Position numbers and translations under genes: made by a program. 64,000 nt of DNA from Buxus sempervirens (lineage: Eukaryota > Streptophyta > Magnoliopsida > Buxales > Buxaceae), in assembly GCA_947561395.2 (NCBI GenBank), contig OX387186.1, positions 9,351,888 to 9,415,887 on the forward strand. The letters are read 5' to 3'. Shown in pieces: positions 21,746-34,574 of this stretch; position 1 is the first letter of the stretch, and each line of letters starts with the position of its first letter. Under the pieces are notes generated by a model. It searched no databases and was not told where the DNA came from. It was given only the letters and a program-made list of their open reading frames with translations.

Positions 21746-22555
21746 CTCTACATCTTACCTGCCCTTGCCTCTAAACAATACCCTCTTTCATCAATTGGAC
21801 GTTAATAATATATTAATATATGATTAAAATACCATGTACGTACCTTTTGATTAATGCGAGGAGAGTAAAGTTAACCGACCAAGAATCTACGTTTGGTACA
21901 TTACCAAAAAAAAAAAAAAAGAATCTACGTTTGGTTTTAGGTAAGAATCAGCCATGCAACTGGCTGTGTAGGTTTCTTCTAGCTGGCCGTCATTCATATT
22001 GTGATACCATAACTACTGTTGAACATTGTGACTTGGAACATTTTGTTAAACATCCCTTAACAGCTTTTCTTAGTTGTCATTTTCATTTTAAAAAAATCTT
22101 CGACAGCTGAAATGTATTCTAATTTTTATTTTTTTATTTTTGAGGGGTTGGTATTGTCTGATAAAGGCAGCTCGTTTGTCAACAAGGACTATGAAATATG
22201 GTATAAAAGAAGGTTGGATGAAATAGGTTTCCTTGGGTTGTGATTGTGCTACAGATCATGAATGCAGATATGTGCCAAGCCAGGAAAGATTACTGGTGAT
22301 AGTTCTATATATCACTGTGAATGTAGATATTTGCAAACGCCAGGTGATCCCTTTCCTTTTGATTTAACAATTTAAACAGATTTTCTAAATGATTGAATCT
22401 TGTGATATTGAGTTATCATGTAAACTACTGATGTCTTTCCATTCAGTTTCAGGCAAATAGATGTTGGTGCAGTTTTGTTTGCTTGGAAGTATTGAAAGGG
22501 AAAATATTGTCTTGAATCACTTTTATATTGTAAATAAGGTTGTGAAAAGATGACC

Positions 22556-22760
22556 ATCATCATCAAAACCCGGTTCCCATCAAAATGGGGTCAACGACAT
22601 GAATTTTTTCTCTCCATCAAAAACCATATCTTCAATTAATTTACCTTAATTTAACTCCCTCTAAGTCTTTTTAGATCTCCCGCTTTACATGTTTAAACTA
22701 CCTTAGCTTACTCTCGTCCGTTTTATCCCTGGTGCATGCTATGCCTAATTACTTTCGAAT
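22556..22760 (-). mobile_element. RTE-like LINE 3'-end fragment
   Basis: ATCATCATCAAAACCCGGTT followed by CCATCAAAATGGGGTCAACG, CTCTCCATCAAAAACCATAT and GTCTTTTTAGATCTCCC matches the typical reverse-complemented 3' region of plant RTE LINEs, which end in an ATC microsatellite. A second, better preserved copy is at 39500-39690. It is short, non-coding and inactive. Confidence 0.5.
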
Positions 22761-23291
22761 GTTTTCATTTTTTGTTTTGTCTTTTTTAGTTTTGACCCTT
22801 GAGATTAAATTCATTTAAAAAACATTGGATTAATATCATTTAAAACCAGTGTAAATCAGAAAATATCCAACTCAAATGGAGGAGTTGACGTCACTAAACA
22901 CCTTACAAGAACGAACTTCCAAGTTATCTTAGAAATCCTCTGCAAGTTTCCTCCTTGCAGGACAAACTTTCATATTTGTGAATATATTAAACTTATAAGA
23001 GTGATTCTAAGCTACGAGTAAAAATCCGCACACAATTGAAGATAGAATCATAGAATGCGCATTTTAGCCTCTTATTTACCCTTTTTTTATTGGGCTCTAA
23101 CTTCTCTACATAGTCCTTTAGCACTAGTTATACATAATTAAATTACAGCTTTTGTTGTTTTTATTTATAATTTTTTTGGTACTCTGTGTAGTGGTTAATT
23201 TAGGATTAGAACATAACTTTCTTTTATCACCTTCTTCTTCTTTTTTCTTTTTTTTCTTTTTTTTTTTTTCTGGATCTGTTCAGGTTCAAAA

Positions 23292-25750
23292 ATGTATACA
23301 TTGGTTGTTCATTATGGTGGAGGAATGAATTATGTTGATGAAGTAAACGAGGCTAGGTATAGCTACACGGATCTGGCAACTGACATTATGAATGCAGCAT
23401 CAATTGAGATGGGTAACTCTCTACTAATTTATTATCTACATCCCAATTCTATAGAATCGCATAAGGTGGATAGTGATTTGGCAGTATTGGAGATGTTCAA
23501 TATATTTAGAGATGAAGATATGATACATCTCTACGTGTATGACAATACCATATCTCAAGTTTCACAAGTGACACAAGAACACTCACCTAGTCTATCTCAC
23601 ATGAGGGAAGATGATGTTGGAGAGAATATTGAGATTGAAGATGAAGTAGAAATTAGTGATGATGATAATAAAAGCCAGACAGGAGATGATATTGATGACT
23701 CAACTGGCTCAATAAGAGAGATGGAAGTTGATGGCAATGATAACTTGGCTAATTGTCTCTCTGATTATGATTCAGATCCTGATTATAGGAGCTTGGATGA
23801 TTCAGATTTTGATGGCAAGCCTTGTGATAAGGATCAGATCGATTATAATATGGAGTTTGGCATGAAAAATGAGATAGGGAATCCAAAGTTAGCCAAAGGG
23901 ATGATGTTTCCTAATGCATCTGACTTTAGGAAAGTATTGAAAGAGTATGTGATAAGGGAAGGCTTTGATATTAAAAGAATAAAGAATGAAAGGACTAGGG
24001 TCACCGTGGTGTGTGCCGCTGAGGGATGTAATTGGAGAATACATGCATCTGTAGGCATTGATGGAGTTACTCTTGTCATCAAAACTTTTCAGCCTGAACA
24101 CAATTGCAATCGGGTGCATAAGAACTCCCAAGCAACTTCGAGATGGATTTCAAAGAAGATTGGCGATAAAGTTCGTGCCAATCCGAAGATCAAGATTCCA
24201 ACACTTAGAGCAGAGATTCAGAGACAGTTTGGTATTGAAACCAGTGATAGGCAGTTACGTAGAGCACGAAAGAACGCACTAGAAGAGGTGGTGAGGCATC
24301 ATGGCAGGTCATATGATAAATTACTAAGATATGCTGAAGCCATTAGATCTACAAATCCAGGAAGCATAGTGAAGATTGAAGTGGATGGGCATGAAGATCA
24401 ATCTTCAATGCCTCCAAAGTTTAAGAGAATTTTTCTTAGCTTTGCAGCAATGCAGGTTGGCTTAATTCAAGGGTGTCGACCATTTCTTGGATTGGATGGG
24501 TTCTATCTAAGGGGCCCATATGGTGGAGTTTTGTTAGTTGCAGTTTCTTTGGATGCTAATGGTGGACTATTCCTGGTGGCTTTTGCTATAGTTGAGGCAG
24601 AAACAAAGGCTACATGGAAATTCTTTCTAGATCACCTTGACATAATCATTAACACTGCGAATGTTGCTTGGACAGTGGTGACTGATCGTCAAAATGTAAT
24701 GTACTTTCATTGTTAATTGTTATGTTATTAAATAATTGATTAATTAATAAGTTTTTTTTAATTAATCATAATGATTATATCTGTTAACAGGGAATTATGG
24801 AAGCAATGAAGGAGCTCGAATCACATGTACGTCATCGGTATTGTGCACGACACCTATATAGCAGCTTCAAATCCACGCACAAGGGCTTACAGTTAAAGAA
24901 TTTATTCTGGGAAGCAGCTAGAGCATACACCATGCAAGAATTTAAGCAAGCAATGGATACGATGCACAAAATTTCTCCCGTTGCCTATTCTTGGGTTAAT
25001 AAGATTCCTCTAGAGTCTTGGGCGAGGCATACACTTGATGAGTCTTTGAAAGTCGACCACTTAACGAACAATCTACCAGAGTTGTTCGTTAGTTGGATCG
25101 GTGAATTACAAGCCAAGCCAATTATCAGCTTAATTGATGGCATACGGATGAAGTGGATGTCAAAAATCCAAAGTAGATTTCAGAGGGCTACAAGTTGGAG
25201 TGATGGTGTAACTCCTCGGGCGCAGACACTGGTTGAAAGTCGGAAGAAAGAATCAAAAGGTTGTCAAGTATGGTATTCTGGAGATGATGAGTATGAGGTT
25301 CAAGATAAGGGTGGTCGCAAATTTGTGGTGAAGATTAAGAAGTTGATATGCTCATGTGGTGTATGGAATATGACTGGTATCCCATGCAAACATGCAATTG
25401 CATGCATAATCTTGAGAAAAGAGAGGCTTCAAGCATATTGTGCACCATGTTTCAGCATAGAAAAGTACTTGAAAACTTACGCAGAAATAATACACCCTAT
25501 CCCTGATGAGATCATGTGGCCTGACGTGGATTCAGAGCCATTGATGCCCCCACCCTTACATCAACATGTACCCTTACGTCGACAAGAGCGTCAAGTAAGG
25601 ACCAATGGAAGAAGAGTTGCAAATGAACTAGCCAATGAGAGTCAATTGAGTACCGTACGATGCTGCAATTGTAAGCAATTCGGTCATAATAAGAGAACTT
25701 GCCAACGAGGTCCAGTAAGGCCTAGAAGAAAGGTAAATAGATGTCTTTAA
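23292..25750 (+). CDS. Mutator-like (MULE/MuDR) transposase, apparently intact, two exons
   Basis: Exon 1 23292-24695 and exon 2 24791-25750, joined by a phase-0 GT-AG intron (24696-24790), give 787 residues without a stop. Order: a PB1-like N-terminal region (about 1-90); a long acidic stretch (105-175); the MuDR DNA-binding region (about 195-270, CAAEGCNWRIHAS..HNC); the transposase core with LDGFYLRG and VTDRQNGI supplying the two Asp and CARHL near the third acidic site; a SWIM zinc finger (CSCGVWNMTGIPCKHA); and a CCHC knuckle near the end (CCNCKQFGHNKRTC). The family cuts and pastes Mutator elements; some relatives are domesticated regulators. No long terminal inverted repeats were recognised on either side, so an immobile or domesticated copy is possible. 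The canonical DGT motif reads DGF here. Confidence 0.9.
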
Positions 25751-25753
25751 TGG

Positions 25754-25905
25754 GACTTGAAATCTGCTGGAGCCCTAAGCTGGAAGATCTGCTGGTTTAA
25801 CGGTGAAATACTTGTCCACATAGGTGCATGAAGCCTATGTGTAGACACCCTCTACCATTGGACCAGCAGATGTTCCAGCATGAGGGACCAGCTCATATGG
25901 TCTCC
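25754..25905. mobile_element. 152-bp hairpin MITE, copy 1, just after the transposase stop codon
   Basis: Same length and sequence plan as 57233-57384: GACTTGAAATCTGCTGGAGCC, CTGGAAGATCTGCTGG, a central palindrome around GTCCACATAGG, then CCAGCAGATGTTCCAGCATG. Flanks TTTAATGG and TATTATGG agree at 6 of 8 positions. It begins three bases after the MULE TAA codon, so the target duplication overlaps the stop codon region. It would form a strong hairpin in the transposase 3' UTR. Confidence 0.85.
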
Positions 25906-27015
25906 TATTATGGTTTAGTATGTTTATATTTTAAGAAAAATTAGCCTAAAAAGTGTTAGATTTTTGCCTTGGTATAATGATATTTGAATGCTCATGGTTA
26001 TTTTGGACGCATTCTAAGGGGTGATATTCATTTCTTTGTTTCTTTCTTTTTCTGAGCCATGTTTTATTTTATATGATATTCCAGGCAACTGTCCTAAGAC
26101 GTTGATGTAGAGTATCATGCAGTGGACTTCAATCAGGTTGTGATCTTCATAAAAAGTGTGAGCAGAGTGTAAGTTTCCATCTATCGACATTCATTTTAGA
26201 ATGTTGCAAGAAGGAAGGTTTGTAGCATGTTTATTTAATCAATAAAAGGTATTATCTTAATCCTTTGTTTTTTTATTTATTTAAAAAAGTTGTATGTTTT
26301 TCCTCCTTGTTGAATTGATGGAACATTATTACTAATGTTGTTTTAATCTTGCCTTGGCTTTTGTGAGCAAATTGTTCTTCTATGTTCGTTTATCTTTTAG
26401 TGGAGTTTGTTTTCTCCCTCTACAGCTGAGCATATATAAGGATTCATTAAGTTCAATTTGGCAAGAATTTGAGATTTTTTGCCTTTTGGACAATGGATGT
26501 ATTTTTTATTTTTGGTAACAAAACAATGGATGTATACTAATGTGCATTTCATGGATAATAATAGATACAAACAAAATTTTGTACCAGCTAGAATCATAAT
26601 ACACACCCCCCAAAAAAAAATTTTTTTGTTCTATTTTGATGCACAATTTCTTCGATTCAAAAATGACACGGCATGTCAACTCAAAGGATCAATCAAAGAA
26701 TGTTCATTTAATCCTTTACCGTTAATGTCTGTCACTAAACGAAACATGTCATGTGTCATGCTTTAATAAAAACATGTCATATGACATACTTTAATAGTTC
26801 CCATTGCAAAGGATCTTCCAAAGCAGGCCAAATAACATGTTTCAATTAGCAGCAAACCATAGTGGCTGAAACCATATATTTCTTGTTTTAATCTTTTCAA
26901 TTTTCTTTTGCCGTTATATTGTTTTTTGGTTTGAAACTTTGTATGTGTCCTTAAGGTTAATTTAAAATATACATGAAGATGTAAGGACCAATGCTGTCCA
27001 AATATGCTTCCAATA
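25906..27015. other. AT-rich spacer downstream of the MULE gene
   Basis: No convincing gene. The first part is likely the 3' UTR of the transposase; AATAAA occurs at about 26239-26245 as a possible polyadenylation signal. Short frames at 26397-26766 on both strands lack any domain or codon signature. Confidence 0.4.
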
Positions 27016-27023
27016 CTCCATAC

Positions 27024-27490
27024 TAGGGGTGCAATTCTATCCGGTTAAAACCGAACCCGAACTGACCCAAACCGACTTCGGTTCGGTCCAAAAATCCCTA
27101 AACCGAACTAGGTCGGTTTGGTTTTGGGTTTCATGTTCGATAAACCGAACCGAATTCATGTATTTCCCTAAACCGAACCGAACCGAATTCATATATATAT
27201 TATAAGATTATATATATATATATATATATAATATAATATATGTTAAACTTTTAAAGTTTATATTTAAACTTAAAGGATATTACAAAAAAACCTTTGTTTG
27301 AGATAAAAATATATTGGTCCAACCCGAACCGAATAGTTTTCATGTAGTTCGGTTCGGTTCAGTTTGGGTTTCGGTTTTTTTTATATATTTTCGGTTCGGT
27401 TTTCGATTTAGTTGGTTCGGTTTTCAATTCGGTTCGGTTCAAGTACATATATTTTTGGTTTGGACCGAACCGAACCAAGTTGCACCCCTA
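27024..27490. mobile_element. hAT-type non-autonomous element, GGTTCGGTT-rich
   Basis: 467 bp with inverted ends TAGGGGTGCAA and TTGCACCCCTA. The 8-bp flanks CTCCATAC and CTCCTGAC match at 6 of 8. The interior has GGTTCGGTT/AACCGAACC repeats and a TA microsatellite (about 27195-27240). No transposase. Same end type as 49015-49497 and 60003-60313. Confidence 0.8.
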
Positions 27491-28159
27491 CTCCTGACAA
27501 CTCCACCTCTTATTTCTACTAAGGGAAAAATATATAAAGCAACGAGAACTCACCAGTCAGTAGGATGCACTTACAAGCATGTCTATACAAAAGATAAAAT
27601 ATAATTAGAAATGTTAGAGAAACCTGAAATCAAGTTTTTAATAATTTCTTATCACCCAAGAGAGTATACTTTAGTGCAATGGCTAAAACAATTTAATTAA
27701 GATCTCAATTAACATACTTGATCTATTCAATAGGACGGTGTGGTGCCTAATGGTAAGGCCTTGGGGATGATACTTTCCAATCCTTCATCCAATATCCAAC
27801 AGACTCTGAAGATGATGAATTCCAATCACTTTCAGAAGACATGAAATCTATTACCTACTGACATCATTATAAACCCATGGTAGCCGAGTAACTTCCCTGC
27901 ACATTTCAGCATGAACCCCTTTGATTTAGTAGATGTAAATTATTTGAAGAATAATAGAAACCCTAGCATTTTAAGGCCTCTCAGGATCACAGGCACAAGA
28001 CAAGAAGGCCATGCTAGAGCATGCAAATCGCCCCTACTAATATGTTTGGACTGCAGAAACTCACACCAACTGCCTTGGAACCTGCTAAATCAACTAATGT
28101 GCGTTTACCGGAATGAGTAAAACAATGCATGATAGTGACCTACGTGTGTCCTTAGCCTT

Positions 28160-31100
28160 TCAGAATAGATCTATGCGAAGAAACCATGGGAGGACAAAGG
28201 CCATTACCAAGCATACCATCAGGAAGTTACAGAAAGTTTGACTTTTCCAGCATCCCCCTCCCCGGTCAGAGGAGCGGCTACCATTTCCAGCCATTCTTAT
28301 TTCTTTCCACTCTTCCATAAATCTGTTGCCTCCCAAACCTGTGATATTTTTTGCCTCCTGACCACAAATTTCACAATATCTGCATGTGAAAGTTGAAACA
28401 TATATTTATTATTCGGATCTTTTCATCTCCAAAGAAAGCAGATGTCCTTTTTTTCATTTGAGATCAATAAGAAAACTGATTAAATGACATTCATTAATGA
28501 AAATGAACTTTTGTGAAGCCCGCAATCTGGATTAGTAATGAAAAGAGAAGTTAGAACAGATGCACAAAGTGATTTAATATATTTTATCTACTTGTCTCCC
28601 TTGCACATATACACTTCATATTAAAAGGGAAGGAGCCCCACATCTTATGCATTTAAGAAAAAAATGCATTTGAATTAGGGGAGAGATGGATCATTTTTAA
28701 TTTTCCATGAGAGCAGGGTTTCATTGACACAGAGCTATTATAACTCATTGGATGCATTTGTAATTTGACGTTCAACTAAAAACCATAATTCCAGAAGGTA
28801 TTAACCAATTCGCATAAAAAGATTAGACATAATTCTGACATCGCCATCCTAATTTAACATTCTACTATTGAATAAGTATGCTGTCCTAATACTTGAATCA
28901 CTAACAAATAGGAAATTTGGAATCAAATGCCTGATTCCTACCCCAAATTCATGGCCATTATCAAGATGGCATGCCTGTATTGGCATTTCTTCCTTCTGCT
29001 AGAGGTTGCTGCATCAGCTGCAATTTCTGATGCTGTGTGGTGAGGCTTCTCTCTTTTCATTTCATTAATTAAAAAGACCAAATAAGTAAGAAAAGGCAAT
29101 TTAGCTGGTTTAAAATTGTATTGCTATATCTTCTTGCTGTTGTCGGTCTTAAGCCTGAATAAAAGAGGATGGTTATATCAAGTTAGCGGCTGGTGCAAGA
29201 CTTACTAATTATGGCACAAATCCTATAGCATTATCCTGATCTAATATAGGGGATCCTCCAGAGAAGACATGGTGCACCGGAATCTAATTACAATGATAAG
29301 TGAGAGAAGGTTCGCTAAAGGACACTACAATAACGCTTGGTTACAATGGAAAATAGCAAAGTTTCTCTTGTTTAAGTGGACAAGTGCAACTAAAGAAGCT
29401 ACTCTAAGATATGATTTATCAAGCTACTTCGAATATTAGGACTTAGATAGGAAAAGGATCAAAGTTAGAAAATGAAATGATGAGAAGGAAAATTTGTGGG
29501 TGTATGGTGTAATTGTTGATATAATAGTGGCCATAGAATTGTATTGATTAATTTAAACAAATCGAAATTATTTATATAATTACTTGAATTCATGAGGAAA
29601 AATAATAATAGAGAAGAAGGAATCTCAAGGGAATATTCTACAAATCAGTGAAAGGAGTTACTATTTAAAGATCTCTTTGTTCAATTCAACAGCTAAATTC
29701 TTGTTATGACAATAATAAACCCAATAATTGTAAGAAGTTCACGTGTGAAGGCAGTAGATGATCAGCTCTTCGAAGCACTAACCAGCACCAGAAAATCATT
29801 ATGACATTTGGAAATTGGACCATAGTTGCAAGTTCTGACCATGTGTACCACATTGCACATTACTTACAATGAACATCAGAGGGGCCAGCTCCACGATAAA
29901 ATCAATTGGATCACATGACAGGCTTACACCAACCTATTTCAAATATAGATATGCTGCACTCTGAAGGTACATGCCTATGGAAGAGCAACAAAAATCATAT
30001 ATCCAACTGACTCATTACATAATATGCGACTTAGGTGTAACAGAGGAGATTAATCGATTGTGTCATACATTACAAAATGAAATATATGGATCAATCGCAT
30101 ACTAGTCTAGAAGAGAGGGCACCTCTTACAGGCATAAATTAAATATGGTTTAGCAAACCCACAATAAACCAGCCAGAACAATGAAACAATGTCCCAAATC
30201 AGGAGACACATAATAAATCATGCAAGTATTTGTAGAAAACACTCCAGATGCCAAGTCTCTGATATGTCAATTTTTTCCTTTATAACATAATTTCTTTGCC
30301 ATTCACAAGCACAATCATTGTGCACACTCCACCCATGCAAGAAACTATGTAAATTGAATTGAAAGGATTCACTGAATCAGATATAATACTCCATAACATG
30401 CCCCCTATAGAAGTCCATGGTGGATTAATTTAATATAGAAACATGCTTAAGCTACTTACTCTATATTCTTTTCAACTATAGATTCTTTTAGAACTCAGAG
30501 CTCATCGTTCCAATCCCCCAAATACAAAAAAGATTAAACTTCATGGTAGCCTCTTCTGCATGTCATGCTAATGTCTACAAGGAACTCTTGTGCCATGAGG
30601 TGCCTTAAACATGCTGTAGGCCTTTGTTCTTGGTGAAGCATATTTATCTTGCTCCCTTATCTGGAAGGAAAACTGTTCCCTGTTCAATTTGTAACCATTC
30701 CTTGTGCCAAGAAATCTATAAAATAACCCATTATTTATTGATTTTCAAACTTCCTCCTCGATGGATGCTTTTTGATTTCTCATTAATCCTCCAATATGTA
30801 TGAGGTTTTTAAGCATTTCATGACCTGACTTCAAAGATATGTCTATATCACTTATTGAAGTAAATGATCAAGTAAACACTTCGATTCTAGTGAAAGCTAA
30901 TTGAAAGAAGTCAAGTAATCACATTGTCGCATTAGAGATTTTGCAATGGGAAATTAGATTCGAAATTATGAGAAAGATAATATGCAATTACCATGACATA
31001 ATGTTCACCATAATGACTTCAAGTTGAGAGAGATAAACAAAATGGATAAAGGATAGAGAAGAGGAATAATTTATATGGTGGTTCTCGAAAGTGCAATGAT

Positions 31101-31861
31101 GTTTTCACCAAGAAAAGGTTCTAATTTGTAAACTTGAGGCATATCAAATAGAAAAATAAGAGACAACGAAAGAAATAAAGTACTCTTCATTCCTGTATCA
31201 TTTATGAAGAACGTAAAAAGGCAAATTCAGTTCACAAAAAACATGAGATCAATATCTTGGTTCAAGTGTAATAGAAAAAATCCGTTGATTAAAAAGATCA
31301 AAGACAGATTATATGAACATGTTTAATAAAGAGGGAGGGAAACTGTTACCTATTCCCTTTAACCTTAAACCAGGCCTCAGCACAGTGACCATGTGCAATT
31401 CCGAGTTCATCTTTACAGCCACAACCAAGATGATTGAGACTCAAAGTTGCAGATGAGCAATCTGAGCTCAAATGACAGATTCGACAAACCTTTTCTCCAT
31501 CCCAGTTTTTGCTACTCAATGCTCCATCAGTGCATTTAACGTCAATTGTGAAATTATGCCTCTCTGGTTCAGAAACATTGAATTTCTGCTCATTCACGGA
31601 TACCTTCATTATCTCAGGCACATTGCCCTTTGATTCTGAATCACCATCCTCACAGTTTACAGTTCCAGCCTCCATCAATCCTACAGAAATGATAGTCCCG
31701 GACTCAACCTGACCAGCCTGTTTTAACGGACTCTCGCTGGTTCCTTCTTGCAACCCATTAACCGGACTTGATAAGCACTCACTGGTCCCTTGCTGAACGT
31801 TATTAACCGGATTCACAGATCCATCAGAGATAGCTTGTTTACTTTGGATCTCGGTATCCAT
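28160..31861 (-). CDS. RING-CH (RINGv) E3 ubiquitin ligase, membrane-anchored, two coding exons
   Basis: Exon 1 31861-31350 (ATG at 31861) and exon 2 28379-28160, joined phase 2 across a 2.97-kb GT-AG intron, give 243 residues. The splice completes the C4HC3 finger: CRIC, LGCGC, AHGHCAEAW, then GNR|YCEICGQEA. The split codon AG|A restores spacing. The N-terminal 120 residues are Ser/Gly/Glu-rich and repetitive (QQGTSE, LQEGTSE). The C-terminus is hydrophobic (TFCNFLMVCLVMAFVLPWF, then a short tail), suggesting one membrane span. The family transfers ubiquitin to membrane proteins; the substrate is unknown. An upstream in-frame non-ATG extension is probably 5' UTR. The gene was assembled by eye; a further cryptic exon cannot be excluded. 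Confidence 0.87.
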
Positions 31862-33167
31862 TCCTTTCCTGCTAACTGAATTATGCCACAATTTTCTCCG
31901 AGAAAAAATCCAAATTCTCCAGTCTCTGTAACTATGGTAATTCAGCAGCTTCAATATAATTTCATGAAATTAATCAACAGCTCTCCTTTTTTATGTCACT
32001 CAAAACTTCCAACTGCTTAGAGACCCAGGCTTTTAAATCTTCACAAATTGCACAATATCAGCGAAAACGTCCAACAATCCAGAATCCCTAAAAAAAAAAT
32101 GAATTTCAAGTCTTCTACAGCAATTCAATTTGTTTAATCTCCAATTTCAATAAAACTCGAACATCACAGATCTTTAAGATAATTAAAAAAGATTGGTAAA
32201 AAAATCAATAATTATTTTTCAAACCATCCAAATCCATATCACAAACAAATTACTCCGACGATTACCTCAACTCCGCTAACAAAAGAAAGCCCAAAACATC
32301 TCTAACCGCATCGATTTCTTTGAAACAACGGTTTCGACTTGAAAAGGTTTGAAGCATTCACAGTAAAAGATATCTTGACTCTCACATTCGCATGCTCTGT
32401 TTCTTCCGAAGTTTCTGTCATTAGAAGAGTTGGTGAATAAAGGAGCTGAAACTGAAAGGAGAAAATTTATAATCATTTAAAAAGGAAGGTGGGATCAAGG
32501 GATTGCTTCGATCGTAAGGACATGACAAGCTTTGGAAAGGAATCTTCGCCGGCTCGAACTTTCCCTCTTCCGTTTCGTAAGGATTACTTGGCGTCTTGAG
32601 CAGGTAAGCTTTCACGGAAGAGCGAAACTTCTCTACTACGCAAGTTCGTTAACTGCCACTCCAAGTAGCGCAAAAGGTCTTTCACTGTCGATAAACTCCT
32701 TAAGTGTTTACAAGATTTACGGAACTGACCAACGAGCGGTTTTTTTTGTTATTTTCGAGCCGTTGCGTGTTTATTCGGTTTGGTCGTGCATGCTTTATTT
32801 GGTTTTTAAGCCGATACCGAAACATCTTTCACCGCCGGACCGGAGTGAGGGCTATTAACCGGTCAAATATGAGTCAGCAATATTCGAATTCGACCGATAT
32901 TGGATATTGGTTACTCCAATCCGAATTCAAATCTATATTTTAATATTATATTCGAATTCAAGTTTAATCTTTATTATATTCGAATTTGATTGAACCAAGA
33001 ATCGGTTTCCAGCAGAATTTCTTTACAAAATTTTTTTATAAGCATTTATCTAAATAGATAATATACTTTAAATGCTTTATATTCAAATATGGTATTGTTA
33101 GGTCGGATGTAACAAATTTTACATTCAAATTCGAATTCAAGACTCTTTAACCAAATTCTATCCAAAG
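31862..33167. other. 5' region of the RING-CH gene and spacer
   Basis: Probably holds the 5' UTR and promoter of the RING-CH gene (minus strand), perhaps with a 5' UTR intron. The frames at 32276-32943 overlap on both strands and show no family features. 32860-33150 has CGAATTC-rich degenerate repeat text resembling an old DNA-element interior. Confidence 0.4.
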
Positions 33168-33175
33168 GACATAAA

Positions 33176-33605
33176 TAGGGATGGCAACGGTGTGGGTTTT
33201 GGTGTAACCGAACCCATCCTTATAGGAGTTCAGCCAATACCAAACCCTAACTCAGTAGTGTTAGTAGCGGGACGGGCTGGGTCTGACCCTGGTTGGTGTA
33301 TAAAAAAAGTTTGTTTTTTAAAATAAAATATATATACACTAGTAATATATATATTATATATGAAAATAATATTAAAAACAATGTTTAATATATGAAGGTC
33401 GGGTTCGGAGCAGGGTCGGTGTGGGTTGGGTTAAATAATATTAAAAACAATGTTTAATATATGAAGGTCGGGTTCGGAGCAGGGTCGGTGTGGGTTGGGT
33501 TTAACCCAACCCACCACTAACCCTAATTTTAGGCAATACTAAACCTTGACCATTAGAGTGGGGCGAGACGGGTTGAATGGGTAACCCGCCCCATTGCCAT
33601 CCCTA
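33176..33605. mobile_element. hAT-like non-autonomous element with internal tandem duplication
   Basis: 430 bp with ends TAGGGATGGCAACGG and CATTGCCATCCCTA and 8-bp flanks GACATAAA and GATATAAA (7 of 8 identical). The interior is GGGTTGGGTT/AACCCAACCC-rich. No ORF. Confidence 0.8.
33364..33501. repeat. Perfect 69-bp tandem duplication
   Basis: 33364-33432 is repeated as 33433-33501 (unit starts AAATAATATTAAAAACAATG) without a mismatch that I can see. It lies inside the hAT-like element and must be recent, or kept identical by slippage. Confidence 0.88.
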
Positions 33606-33613
33606 GATATAAA

Positions 33614-34574
33614 TGAAAAACCTTATTTGACTAATTGGATTGAATATGGATTGAGTTTGGAGCTTCAATTCGACCCAATGACAACCCTAACTGGACTAGT
33701 ACATGAAAACTTCAGCTGATCAAATATTTTGAATGATTCGGAATAATTTTTTTATTTTCAATTTTGGATTTATCACACCTTATTATTATAAATGCCTTTT
33801 TAGGAATCAAATATTGCTTTTTTATTGCCCAATATGGTTATTCCTTTCGTATTAATATGGTTATTAAAAATGCGTATTGATTCTCCAATATGGTTATTCT
33901 TTTCTTTTCTTTCACGGTATTCTTATATATTCCTTCATATAAATATTGCTTTTTTACTACCTAATATTCTCATCCATAAATAATGAAAAAAATTAATGGG
34001 ATATTTTGTAAAATATTTTCTTTTACAGTGAATGGAATTGTGCATATCAGATAATACTCTAATCCAAAGTTTTTCTATTCAAGCCATTCAACTACAAATC
34101 TATGTGTACTAGGGTCCAGGGATAGTAACGGGAAGGGTTTTGGTAAAAACCCGAACCTGCTCTCCCCCTCCTTTTTAAATAGAATATATAAAATTAATAT
34201 TATATTTATTAATAAAAATATGCATTTTTATATATGATATGTGTGAACCAATCGAAATACATGGGTTTGAAAAATACTTTTAAACCAAGAAGATTAAAAA
34301 GTAACAAAATAAATATTATAAAACGACAGAAAGATAAAATATTTAAATAGAAATCGAAGTCACCAAAACAGATTTTTCATAAATGCAATTTTCAGAAACC
34401 GAACCTTAATGAAAGCAACTTTTTAGATAAAAGCACTTCATTAAAGTGCTTCTAGTTCCAAAACGCGCTGCTAAGGCTGCTAGCAACTTCCGTTCTGATT
34501 TAATTATTCCTTCATTCTTCCGACCGTTTGATTTTTTTGTTTAAACTTCCCCGCGTTCTACTTTGTAAACAATC
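33614..34574. other. Spacer upstream of the DYW-PPR gene
   Basis: AT-rich and gene-free. A truncated hAT-like end may be present at about 34110-34180 (CAGGGATAGTAACGG, AAAACCCGAACC). 34440-34574 is less AT-rich and is the likely promoter and 5' UTR of the gene starting at 34575. Confidence 0.4.

Noticed and set aside
22100..26900. Terminal inverted repeats for the Mutator-like gene
   Set aside because: I looked on both sides and found no convincing pair by eye; a dot plot is needed.
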